Part shown: piece after piece, positions 12,241-22,277 of the stretch
Layout: every line of letters begins with the position of its first letter
Position numbering within the stretch: the stretch's first letter is position 1
NCBI GenBank assembly: GCA_013365365.1
Contig: JABVXU010000592.1
Location: 1-33,318 of the forward strand
Direction of reading: 5' to 3'
Source of the DNA: Cruorifilaria tuberocauda
Taxonomy: Eukaryota; Nematoda; Chromadorea; Rhabditida; Onchocercidae
DNA length: 33,318 nt
Notes under the pieces: model-generated
The model's input: the letters and a program-made list of their open reading frames with translations, nothing else
Databases searched by the model: none
Told to the model about the DNA's origin: nothing
Position numbers and translations under genes: made by a program

Positions 12241-15200
12241 ATGGATTTTGCAAGTTTTGCTGTTGCTGCTTTACGCAGTTCAGCAGTTCTGCCATGCGAA
12301 TCGTTTGATAGTTATTGGATAACTAACGCTCCTGTTCAGTTTGGGTTGAAGTAAGTTTTAATATTGTTGGATAATACAACTGAAGTTGACTACTGTAGAA
12401 TGTTTCAAGTGGCAGTTTATTTTTCTCTCTATACTTTTTTCTTGAAAAGTTTGGTGAAATCTTGAATTTTAATGACGTAAATAAGTGTGATTTAAATAAA
12501 ATATGACGTATGAAATATGCTTTAACTTTTTCTGATAATGGAAGATTTGTGCAGCTCTGTGGATCCAGATGACAGTAGGTCTTTCAGGGGTGTAAAATGT
12601 ACTTTTCGTTTCGAAACATCATTTGCAGATGCTGAAGACGAAGCTGGTACATTGGTAAGTTTGTAATATTTTTCTGAATAATTTTGTGTGAGTTGATATT
12701 TGAAGTTATTATTGGGTTAGAGAAATTTTAGTGTAAATCCAGACAAATTGTAGTGTAAATCTGTTTCCTGTTCTTTCAAAAACAACAGAATTTTTGAAAA
12801 AAACACTTATCATAGATATATTTTATATCGAGATATTGTGGTAATATACTACAATTTTTCTAAAGTTTTAATAGAACTATATGGTGTACGTCATACTTTA
12901 TAGATAAATGGTGATAGTCGTCATACTGTATACATTCTTTGGGTTTCATCATGTGAAGATCCTTCATTGCTGTACTCCTGTCGAATGGATTCAAAAATTG
13001 ATAAAGTCGCACTTCGTTATGGGCAACGTACACCATCGATCCTAAAAAATATGATTGAGGGAGCAAATATGCCATCGGATGATCCAAGATTGTAAGCTTT
13101 TAGTTTAAGCCAGTTATGAGTCTAAAAGTCCGGTTTGAATGTTCGCGTTTTTTATTGCAGTCGGGTTTTAAATAAATTGTAAATTTGAAGTTACGGTAGT
13201 AACGTTCGGAATTTTTAGCGCAATGATTAATTTGATTGGTGAACAAGAAATGGGTCTGTTCATTCGACTTTGTATCGCCCCTGGTGATGGTCCATCAGCA
13301 CTACGGCTCGCCTTACGCACTCCATCTGCAGCGGAATGGAAAAGTCACCTATTGATGTTCATCCAAAATTTACAGGTAGATTGCTTTTAGAGAAGCAAAT
13401 CAAATCGGATTTCGAATTTAATGAAATTTAAGACATGCAATGTAGTTTAAGAATGTTTTGGTCGACAATAATGGACTAGAAACTTTTTTATTCAGAGATG
13501 ACGTCGCCATATTTTTAAGTTTTTTTAATTTTACAGTGATCATAGTAATTTTTTTGAAAGAAGACTGAAATAGCAGTGTCATTTTATTCTATTCATCTAT
13601 TGAAATGCTTGTTCCTTGTAGTTGTCACTTCACCAGGATAAGAATCTCCATGGGTTTTAAGATTTATGATATCAAAAATCAAAAATTGATATGGCGCTGT
13701 TTTGCTTTGAATCCTTTAGGATTAATTTCTTAGTGTAACCCTTTTTCTTACTTTCTCAATTAAAACTTTTTAAAAGGACGTAAAAGCAACAGTTATCATC
13801 AATTTACTTTGTCTACTTTATCCTTAGTTTATAACAAATATGTGAATTTTGTTTACATATTTGTTATAAACTAAGGATAAAGTCGTAAAGGATTCAAAGT
13901 AAAACAGGATAAAGTAGACGAAGTAGGTGTGATGGCACTACTTAGTAGTGCTTTTTCTCTCATAAAAATTGTAGCATTTTTTCAAGATTTGCAGAATGAT
14001 TTATGGAAAGAACGATGGCAACGTGAATTGTTGGAAAAGGATGCGTTGAACATGAAATCTCAAATAGCACAAGTCAGTTATATTTCAGTATTACTTTCTT
14101 GTTATAACCAAATTTGTTGCAAACATCAATAATTTTCGAAAAAATCAAATTTAGATTATTCTAGAACTCAATAGATTATGCTGGAATTTCGATATGGTTG
14201 AAACGGGCTAGATTTTTTCTTCTGTTTTCTTGAAGATATTTAGTCTAAATTATCTCATGTTGTGATCAAAGCTATAAAAAGAATTGTTCATTTTTTTTTA
14301 GTTTATAATTTTAAATCATCTCCAGCATTATTCGGATACCCAGTATTCGGTTTAACTTTACTCGGTTTTACAGATGGAGAGGAAACGTGGTTGGCTTGAA
14401 AAAGAGCTGGAAATGTTGTATTCAGTTATGCAGAAGCAGAATCCCATTCAGTTGCTGGAAATTACAAATGATGCTGAAAATTCCCCATCCAAACAAGAGG
14501 AAGTGTTACTTCAACCAGTACCAACTGTTTCAACAGCGCAAATTACTGATGCAGAAAAATCATCAAAGTCCAACGTCAGTGCTTCGCAATCGAAAAGGAA
14601 TTCCCTATCCTCTTCACTAATCTCTCCTGCACCTCTCAAATCTGGTCCGGTATGTTAAAAATATCATCACTAATCCTTCAAACAGAATAGAGATATTTTC
14701 ATTTGTCGATTTTTATTTTTCTTTAATTAGGGGTTGTTAAATTGTAAGGCAGCCATAATGGAAATTTTTTTTCCCACAAATGATGGTAAACTCAGAGAAG
14801 TTACATAAGGCTTGAAAGATAGATGATCAAAGTTTTTAATGTTTTTCTATTCTTAATATAAATTTCGCAACTCGAATATTTTCAGTATCTCAGGAAATAA
14901 ATGCCCATAATTATTATATTTATTTATTCACTGTTTTCTATCGAAATGAAGTTTCATAAATGCTTAAGAGTTCCAAAAAAAAGCGAACAGTTCGGAACAA
15001 AGATGCGTTAGCCAATGATGACTTGTTGATGGGCGTTGCTTCACTTCTCTCTTGTGCAGTTTGTCCAGATGAAGTAACACTACAAGATCAGGATGGAATA
15101 AAAGAGCATTTCATAAATCAGCACCTAGACGGTGGTAAATTTGTATTCTTTAAAAAGTAACTACGAAGAATTTCTACCTAGTTTTCTTAATATCCTCTAT

Positions 15201-16885
15201 GGAAAATATATTTACTAGATTGGAACGAAATTGAGGTGAAGGAAAAGTAGAAAGAATGGAATGAAAAACTATCGTTCGACTCTCATTAACCCATCACTGT
15301 TGTCATAAAACAGACAAGCTTGGTCCTTGGAATCCTTGCGTATTTGATCGTAATTTCGGTCCTTAATTTTAGAGCAAGGTCGCTGTCGAGCTTGTACGGA
15401 AGAGGTGAAAAGTGGTGATATGTTGAACCATATGAAAGCGCATCTGGTCAAGAAGTATGCTTGTGAATTTTGTGGCAAAAAGGGAAGAAAGCATTATTTG
15501 AAGGCACATATACGTGTTCATACTGGCGAACGACCTTATAAAGTTTGTTTTCGGTATTTCGTGATTAAGAAATCCATTTTTTGGTTTACTGGTATATTGC
15601 ATTTTCTTGTTTGTTATGATAAATTGCTTATAAAATGTAAGTTGATATGTTATTGGTCTGTTGAGTTACTGTGAAAAATGAGGGATAAATTAAGTAGCTT
15701 ACTGAAAGCTTTAAGAAAATCCCCTCTTTGTTAAACACTAAGTAAAAAATCATTTTTAATTGTTCAGAAATTTGCCACTGAAATATAATGATAGATAATA
15801 GAAAAGTTTGGAAGTGGACTTCTTGTTCTATTTTGCAGTGGATGGTTTATTTACCTAATACTATGCCGGTGATGATTTAATCCATATGTAAAAATCTTCA
15901 GCAATAGCATGTCATGAGTTGCTTTATGTACTTACTTTATCAGAAAATGTGATTGAATTTTTCGCCGCGAGCAGTACTAAACAGTTTAAAAGATTTCACA
16001 ATATTATTAAATGATTTCGTTTCTTATGTAATTCCGTGTAATGTGATTTTTAAATAGATTTTCTACAAACTTTTAAATAGCATAACTTTCTTTCCCTAAT
16101 TCATGACATCGGGCATGTCTATTTTAATAATGAAACAGCGGATAATTTCTCTGATTTGTCCAGTTTCTGCTTATATTTCTTAAATCTTTTCCGATTTGCA
16201 GTGTGACAAATGTCCGCGGCGTTTTGCGGACTCGTCTACATTTCGCCGACATCAGTTGATTCATACCGGTGAAAAACGTTATTCATGTCCGGTGTGTGGA
16301 CGTTGCATAGCTCGGAAAGATAATGTGAAGACACATTTAAGGAGTCATGTAAAGTAAGTTTATATGGAATAGATAGCATAGTATTTCACAAGTTTAGTAG
16401 GAGTAATTTAGCATGAGTTGCAATTTTTTTATGATTTTGAGACTTTGCAATATTAAATCAATCCAAAAATAGTTTCTGAATCCCAGCACAAAGATGGCTA
16501 GTAAAAGAATTTATAACTGAAATATTAGCTTTTCTGGGAACTAGGGACTTTTACAATTCATTAACATTCTGGTAGATATGATTTAGTAGCTAGATCTTTC
16601 CGCTCGTATTCAACAACTCTTTTTCGGAAAAAATTTTTTCTTTTAGAAACTTCTTCAAATCCTGATTCTTATTATAGAACCATTTCTAACAGTGAAAGTG
16701 AAGCAGCTGCGTGGATGGAAACCCTCTTAAATTCGTTACCCACTAAAATAGAAAGGAATGCAGCGACTGCACCACCGCTCGATTCGCCAACTTCTGTGGA
16801 AAATAATGAAGATCAAAATTTGTTAGGTGACTTCAATTTATTGGAATCTTTGAAAGAGGATGAGGAAATGAGTGATAAATGCTAA
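12241..16885 (+). CDS. C2H2 zinc-finger protein with a novel N-terminal domain
   Basis: Ten exons: 12241-12350, 12555-12654, 12904-13091, 13219-13375, 13995-14072, 14374-14649, 14969-15134, 15373-15542, 16202-16353 and 16678-16885 (stop TAA), giving 534 residues with all phases consistent. Residues 1-185 look like a folded domain of alternating strands and helices, ending in a helix (TPSAAEWKSHLLMFIQNLQ). Residues 186-240 are a probable coiled coil (KERWQRELLEKDALNMKSQ...). Residues 241-330 are a Ser-rich linker with basic patches. Five C2H2 fingers follow: 332-355 (degenerate spacing, C-x2-C-x14-H-x4-H), 363-382 and 389-408 (both x11), 416-436 and 444-464 (classical x12), with TGERPYK and TGEKRYS linkers between the last three. 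The tail is acidic. Likely nuclear and nucleic-acid binding. I do not recognise a named orthologue. Confidence 0.85.
13815..13883. repeat. Perfect 29-bp inverted repeat in an intron
   Basis: Arms 13815-13843 and 13855-13883 are exact reverse complements around an 11-base loop, in intron 4 of the zinc-finger gene. The outer sequence is part of the same structure: 13811-13823 is also the reverse complement of 13907-13919, and 13699-13719 matches the reverse complement of 13885-13905 at 20 of 21 positions. No transposase, target-site duplication or known family could be identified. Confidence 0.9.
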
Positions 16886-19164
16886 TGATTAATTTCTGTG
16901 TCCTTAAGAATTATTGAATTAAATACATTATTTTGAGTAGATGGAGAGCAGAGGGAGCTGAAGGAGATTACTTTTAATACATTTTTTGAAAGCTGAGATA
17001 AAGTGCTGCTATTAACGGCTGCTTAGCTTGATCAAAAATAGTCGCTCAGTTCGGTGCCCTTGGCTGATTTATAATTCATCGTTTTATAAGCAGTGTAAAA
17101 TTTCAATATGCTTACTTACTGTTTTATAAAAATTTGAGTAGTTTTATAAAAATTCTAAATATCTTTGATTTTGCTCATTTTTCATCCTCTAGTTAGATCC
17201 ACTGACGTAGTTGTATTGTTAAAACTTTACCTGCTGTTGCGGGCGCATTGTCTTTTTGGTTTGCTCATCTCTTTTAGAATGTAAATATCCCAATTTGTTT
17301 TCTCACTTCTAAATCACGATTTTTAGCCAATGTAGAACGGGATACTAACCTGTTAGTAAGCACAGGTTCCTCGTTTGCTGTTATTTGCATTAGAAAACGC
17401 ATTCTGTATATCATAGGTAAAAGCAACTTTTTCTGTTGTCTACGCATTGATATTTAGTCTTTTCTTTTTTGAAACTTAACTGCCTTTTCTGTTTTTTGCC
17501 TTGTTAAACTCTGATCGTGCATTATGATTGTATATTTTCTAGTAGATATCTTTATTTCTTCAATCGTTTGTAAATACATATTTGCACTTCTGTCATTTGT
17601 AAATACATATTTGCACTTCTGTCATATCTTCAGCTCATAAAGTGTACTTAATTTCATATTTACACTTTGTCTTCAGTTATTACCATTTCAAAGCTCTCGA
17701 TTTTGTCGCCTTAAACATTTTCAAGTATGAATTACATTGATTTTGGATTTTCAGAATCGTCCTGTTCCATGTTTTTCATGAAGTTTACTTTTACTGTTAG
17801 CTTATAGCAGAGTTCCTTTTTTCTTGTTCAGGATTGGATAATGATGTTATCTGTAGAGGACTGCGGAAGTGAAAAGAGAAAGCAACATCCGGATGGGATA
17901 TTTAAGATCACTTTTTCTTTATTTTATAAACAAAAGTGGATCGAAAATTTTGAACTTCGTGTATTTTTCTGGAACTTATAGACCGTAATTACTGCAAAAG
18001 TCCTCTACTTTTTATGGCATTCTTTATTGTGTTTCATATAAATCTACTAATCTTTTACCATGCTGTTCAAAATCAATGTGGATTTGGCTGGGTTATGAAT
18101 GTCTTCATATTGATTTATTTTTTTTCAAATATATTTTTTCATATTCAGTATATGTAGTCGGTGCTACCAATGCCTTGTATTATTATCATCAAAACATGCC
18201 TATTTTTCCACGAAAGTGTAAACACTATAAAATGTTTCAGCCTTACTTGTATTTTTTTTATTACTAGCATTTTTCATTCATTTTATTTTAATTAAGAGGT
18301 TGTTTTGGACAAAATTTTTTTCAGTTATTCTTTGTATTGTGCTTTATTGTTCTTTAATTATACAATTTGTTACCATTTAATTGAATTTTGTGTTACGGAA
18401 CATATAGTTTTTAAATATAATTTTTGATTTAATTCAAGACATGTATCTAGCCACGTGGATATTTATCATAAGTTTTAAATCAAAAATCGATTCATTTTCG
18501 AAAATTGTTTTCATCACTACCAGTTAAAAAGAGCAGTAGAACCATCAGTACACTAATTAACAAGGTCTCATCTGAAAATTTACAGATCTTTTTGAAAAGT
18601 ATTATTGGGCTTGTTAAGTAAGTCAGCGAATAAGAACAGCTGGAGATAGCATAGTTGTAGAGCTGCAAGTCTGGCGGTATATTAGGATGGAAATTTTATT
18701 TGTTTGCTTTAATCATAATAAATATTTTGTTGTTAGCTCACCCTACTTTAGCTATATCGTATTACAGTCTGCTTTGGATTATTTCTCTTTCATTCTGCTT
18801 GATTTATTTCGTTTCTCATTCTTTTCTTCCCTGTATGATATGTCACCATTTCTCGTCATGTAAATCTTTGACTCTATAAAAAAAAGAGATTGCAGTATCG
18901 ATGACGAATACGATGAATTGATGCATATACTGTTTTCTGTAAATGTTTTCTTATTTTCGACAAGTTCCTAAGCTGACTAAGTGAAGTCCGAAACAGACTA
19001 AAATGAGATAACCGGAACTAAATATAATTTCAAACTTTGGAAGTGTGCAATTGGAAATCAGTCAATTATGGAATAAATTTAATCTTTTTGACTGCGATGG
19101 TCAGTATAACTTCGTTAAACAACTCTGGAAAACTATAATAAAAAAAAGGAATTATTTGTTTGAA
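16886..19164. other. Intergenic AT-rich spacer
   Basis: About 2.3 kb between the zinc-finger gene and the next plus-strand gene. It holds the 3' UTR of the former, a 29-bp tandem duplication (17567-17624), and no ORF that I can support. The 63-codon frame at 18076-18267 is Tyr/Phe-rich and looks like chance. Confidence 0.5.
17567..17624. repeat. Two-copy tandem repeat, 29-bp unit
   Basis: Two adjacent, identical 29-base copies (17567-17595 and 17596-17624), beginning TTTGTAAATACATATTTGCA. It is a recent-looking duplication in noncoding sequence with no sign of function. Confidence 0.9.
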
Positions 19165-19177
19165 CCTTAATTTGCAG
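19165..19177 (+). promoter_or_regulatory. Candidate spliced-leader acceptor of the small coiled-coil gene
   Basis: CCTTAATTTGCAG ends at 19177, 31 bases upstream of the ATG at 19209. The spacing is like the putative leaders of uaf-2 and the zinc-finger gene. Confidence 0.45.
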
Positions 19178-19208
19178 GAAGTTTTGCTTAGCGTAGATAT
19201 TTTATGAG

Positions 19209-20180
19209 ATGAGTGCCAACATCGACCTATCACTGATCGCTGATATACCGCATCAAAACATGGTTGTGATGCTGCTCACCGAGCTGATGTACGTGCTTTC
19301 TTTTTCTGCGGTTTTTTCCAGACATCTTAAGTGATCTCGGCTCTCAGAATAATTGAAGATTTTTAGAATTTATCGTTAATAAAGGCTTTGAACAATGTTC
19401 ATAAATTGTGTTTGACGAATGATTTGTTTTCAAAAATGCTTTTTTTTTTAATTAAGGTAATGCATATCAAAGCAAATTAGTATGCGAAAAATTGCCACGG
19501 AAAAATAAAAGTGTAGGAACTTGCATAAGTTAAATCAGAGACTCTTCCAATTGTTTATCAAAATAGGCGGTAAACAAATAGTTGCAGTACTTTCTGTTCA
19601 CTGATTGTTGATGATCAAGCGTTACTTTCCATTCCACTTTTTCTCTCCAAAATAGTTTTCTTATTTTGTAACAGAAATTTCCAAAATGGACTCATTGCTT
19701 GTCTTGAAGAAGCGGATACGTGTTATTCAATACAATTTACGACAACAGTTAATAAAATGGTAATTCTTTTTTAGCATGAAGGATTATTTTAAAAAAATCA
19801 AAATTAATTTGTAACAAGACGATTCTACGGAGATAAAGCACCAGAAAGAAAATATCCTTCCCAATTCCCTTCATTTTTTATTACATTTCACCATGTTAAT
19901 GCGTAAAAGTAATATGATAACTTACCTTCAACTTATTTTTACGAGTGATTTCTTAGGAGAAGTTTCGATTTTTATGCCGAGAATTCGCTTTAAAGATACA
20001 GAAATTGACGATTTATCTACCGATGATTTTCAGATGGACAAAATGAATGAATATTGTCGACGTCTTCAAATATTAAATCGTGACATTTTGGAATTAACGA
20101 AACGAGTACGATTGATGGTATCACGAGCGCAAATATTAAGTAAAAAAAGGAATGATTCAATAGATCTTTTAGCGTGCTAA
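19209..20180 (+). CDS. Small helical protein, possibly KxDL/BORC-like
   Basis: Three exons: 19209-19288, 19675-19759 and 20034-20180 (stop TAA), giving 103 residues with consistent phases. It is predicted almost wholly alpha-helical, without membrane segment or signal peptide: an N-terminal helix (about 18-60, MVVMLLTELINFQNGLIACL...) and a basic C-terminal helix (about 60-95) containing CRRLQILNRDILELTKRVR. The pattern R-L-x4-R-D-[IL]-x4-[RK]-[IV]-R recalls the end of KXD1, a subunit of the lysosome-positioning BORC complex. The match is by eye and weak, and other small coiled-coil subunits (BLOC-1-like) are possible. An in-frame extension upstream of 20034 was rejected because the TTTTCAG at 20027-20033 fits the incoming phase exactly. 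Confidence 0.65.
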
Positions 20181-21453
20181 TTGATCATCGTTACGAATAG
20201 TGGAAGATTTCACATTACTTTTTATGTGTTTTCTTTAACTTTATCATATGATTAGCCGATCCTTAAGTATTACAAATTCTCGAGTTTGTCTAAATAATAT
20301 GCATGAAATTTGATAATTTAAATGTATTATTAAGTGACGTGAATGGTGACGAGAAAGTTTTTTCATACGTTCGATTTAATGCTTGACTTCCTCTCTCTCT
20401 TCATTTCTTATAAGTACATTCAATTTTTCGCATTTAGTGAAGCCAAGTTTTATGCATGGGTCTCTCAATATTTATATGTTTCCTTTATTGCATATTTTAT
20501 CGTGGATTGACTTCTTTTATTTGCTAAATTTCTCATATAATTATGACTTTAGTTTCTCATTCGATCGATAGAAGGCTTAAAATTGCAAGAGTTTGAAAAT
20601 TCTGCTATTGGAAAGTTTTCAATTTCTTTACAAAGCTCTCAGAAATTCGAATCTTTCTTTTTCTATTTTCATTTCTTCCAAAGATAAAATAGTCGTATTA
20701 TTGTTACAGTAATAAAGCTTTAGCTTTTTTACATTTCTTTGCCAGTGTCATTTTAAACGGCTTCAATAAATCGTTTTTAGCACCACATTACAACAGGATT
20801 TGATATGAATGATATGTTACAGTGCATCTCTTACAGTGCATCGTTCAAAATTTGCACAAATTTAAAGTGCACTGTTGCTGAAAAATTAAGCATATTACAG
20901 TTGGATGATCTTTAGTGTAACATTTGTTTAATATGCATCATGCTGATCAGATCAAATATTAAATTCTTCGTACTGCTGCATTAGCTGTTAGCCATTCCAA
21001 GAACTATTTAAAGCCTTAGAATATACCACTCTGATGATTGCATGATTTATTTCCCAGTTGTTGACAATGATATGATATATTGTGATTGGTTTCCAACCAA
21101 GCGTTATGAGATAATTTCTTCGATACATCGTAAAAATCTCTTTATGGGGGCTGACTCTATGGAAATGTCCGTTCCATTATTGTTTTAGATTAGTGCGTTG
21201 GAAATAGCCCTACCTTGGAACCTGAAACCTTTCCTCTTTATCTAAATTTACATGTGGAAACAATTGTGCTGAAAAAAATCTTCAATCACTATCACCTTTT
21301 AATATCCCACATTTACTGCAATAAATAAAGATCAGTAAACTGAAATGACTGGAATGTTGATAAAATAAATGTAAGACGCAGTGGTGAGAAATCCTGCAGC
21401 AAACACTTCGACAACAACAACCTAAGCGTTGCTAGTTGTGGCATCGTTCTGAC

Positions 21454-21472
21454 GATGATGATGATGATGATG
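21454..21472. repeat. GAT trinucleotide microsatellite
   Basis: Six uninterrupted GAT units plus a partial one. It stands at the start of the composition-shifted region upstream of mxt-1. Confidence 0.85.
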
Positions 21473-21527
21473 TTCACGCACGTGTATAATCACCTAACGA
21501 ATTCAACTCTCTCACAATCTGCCAGCT

Positions 21528-21555
21528 GGAGAGAGAGAGGGGAGAAGAAGGAGAG
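21528..21555. repeat. GA-rich tract upstream of mxt-1
   Basis: A purine-only run, GGAGAGAGAGAGGGGAGAAG and on to GGAGAG. A matching pyrimidine tract on the same strand (21793-21815, TCTCTCTCTCC...) lies about 240 bases downstream. Such tracts are common in metazoan promoters and can bind GAGA-type factors or form triplexes; no factor is assigned here. Confidence 0.6.
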
Positions 21556-22113
21556 CAAAGATGAAATTGCATGTATTTCACATTTCAATCATGCAGCGTC
21601 AGCGTATGAAAGGAAAGGTGTGTTGTAACGGAGAAGTGAAGTATGAACAGAGTGGTAGAGAGAGGGTGAAAGAGAGGAAAGTGAGTTGTGAAATGAATCG
21701 ACGAAATCAACCATCTTCTCTCTTCTGCTTCTCCTGCCAATTCTCGACGATCAACCGAACTGTCTACATTGCAAGGACCCGTCGAACGTCATTCTCTCTC
21801 TCCTCTCTCTCTCTCGACGAATTCACCGAGCAAAAAAAGCTACTTTCATTATACTGCCTTCACATTTTTGTATTCACAAACAAAAACGACGAAGACGACC
21901 GAACGAAGAGCACATCCCGACGATATCATCACTGCGTTATCATCTATTATCATTGTGTTATCAGTTATTCATTATCATTCTTCCCATTGTCGATATCACT
22001 ACTATTGATACCGTTGATTGTTTTTGCGAACCTACTTAATCTCATCTAGTAAAACAAGGTAATCTTTCATTTTAGTTTGTTTTTTGTTTTTATTACCATC
22101 ATTGTTTTCATCA

Positions 22114-22142
22114 TAATAATAATATTATTATTATTATTATTG
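22114..22142. repeat. AAT/ATT trinucleotide tract
   Basis: A run of AAT repeats changing into ATT repeats, so partly self-complementary. It sits just before the first coding exon of mxt-1. Confidence 0.75.
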
Positions 22143-22277
22143 TTGCTGCTATCGTTACTCATTGACAGTGCCCTATAACTATTTATCATTAGCGATTAAA
22201 ATTTATCTACCCAGTTATTCTATTATATTAAGTGATTATTTGTCATTGATTCATTTACGATAGTTTAATTTTCCGTG

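Larger units (their letters stand above)
20181..22277. other. Upstream region of mxt-1 with low-complexity tracts
   Basis: The first kilobase is AT-rich 3' flank with no believable gene. From about 21.4 to 22.06 kb the composition changes to less AT-rich sequence with (GAT)6, GA-rich and TC-rich tracts, looking like a promoter or 5' UTR exon of mxt-1. A donor-like AACAAG/GTAATC at 22058/22059 could end such a noncoding exon, with the ATG at 22278 downstream. The 162-codon ORF at 21561-22049 is Ser/Arg-rich, driven by the simple repeats, and I do not call it a gene. Confidence 0.45.

Noticed and set aside
18076..18267. 63-codon plus-strand ORF rich in Tyr and Phe
   Set aside because: Composition matches random AT-rich frames, with no supporting signals.
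19893..20033. In-frame upstream extension of the last exon of the small helical protein
   Set aside because: The acceptor TTTTCAG ending at 20033 fits the incoming phase 0, and the upstream part is low-quality intron-like sequence.
21561..22049. 162-codon plus-strand ORF as an independent gene
   Set aside because: Its Ser/Arg/Leu bias follows directly from simple repeats, it overlaps the likely promoter or 5' UTR of mxt-1, and its hydrophobic end shows no family.
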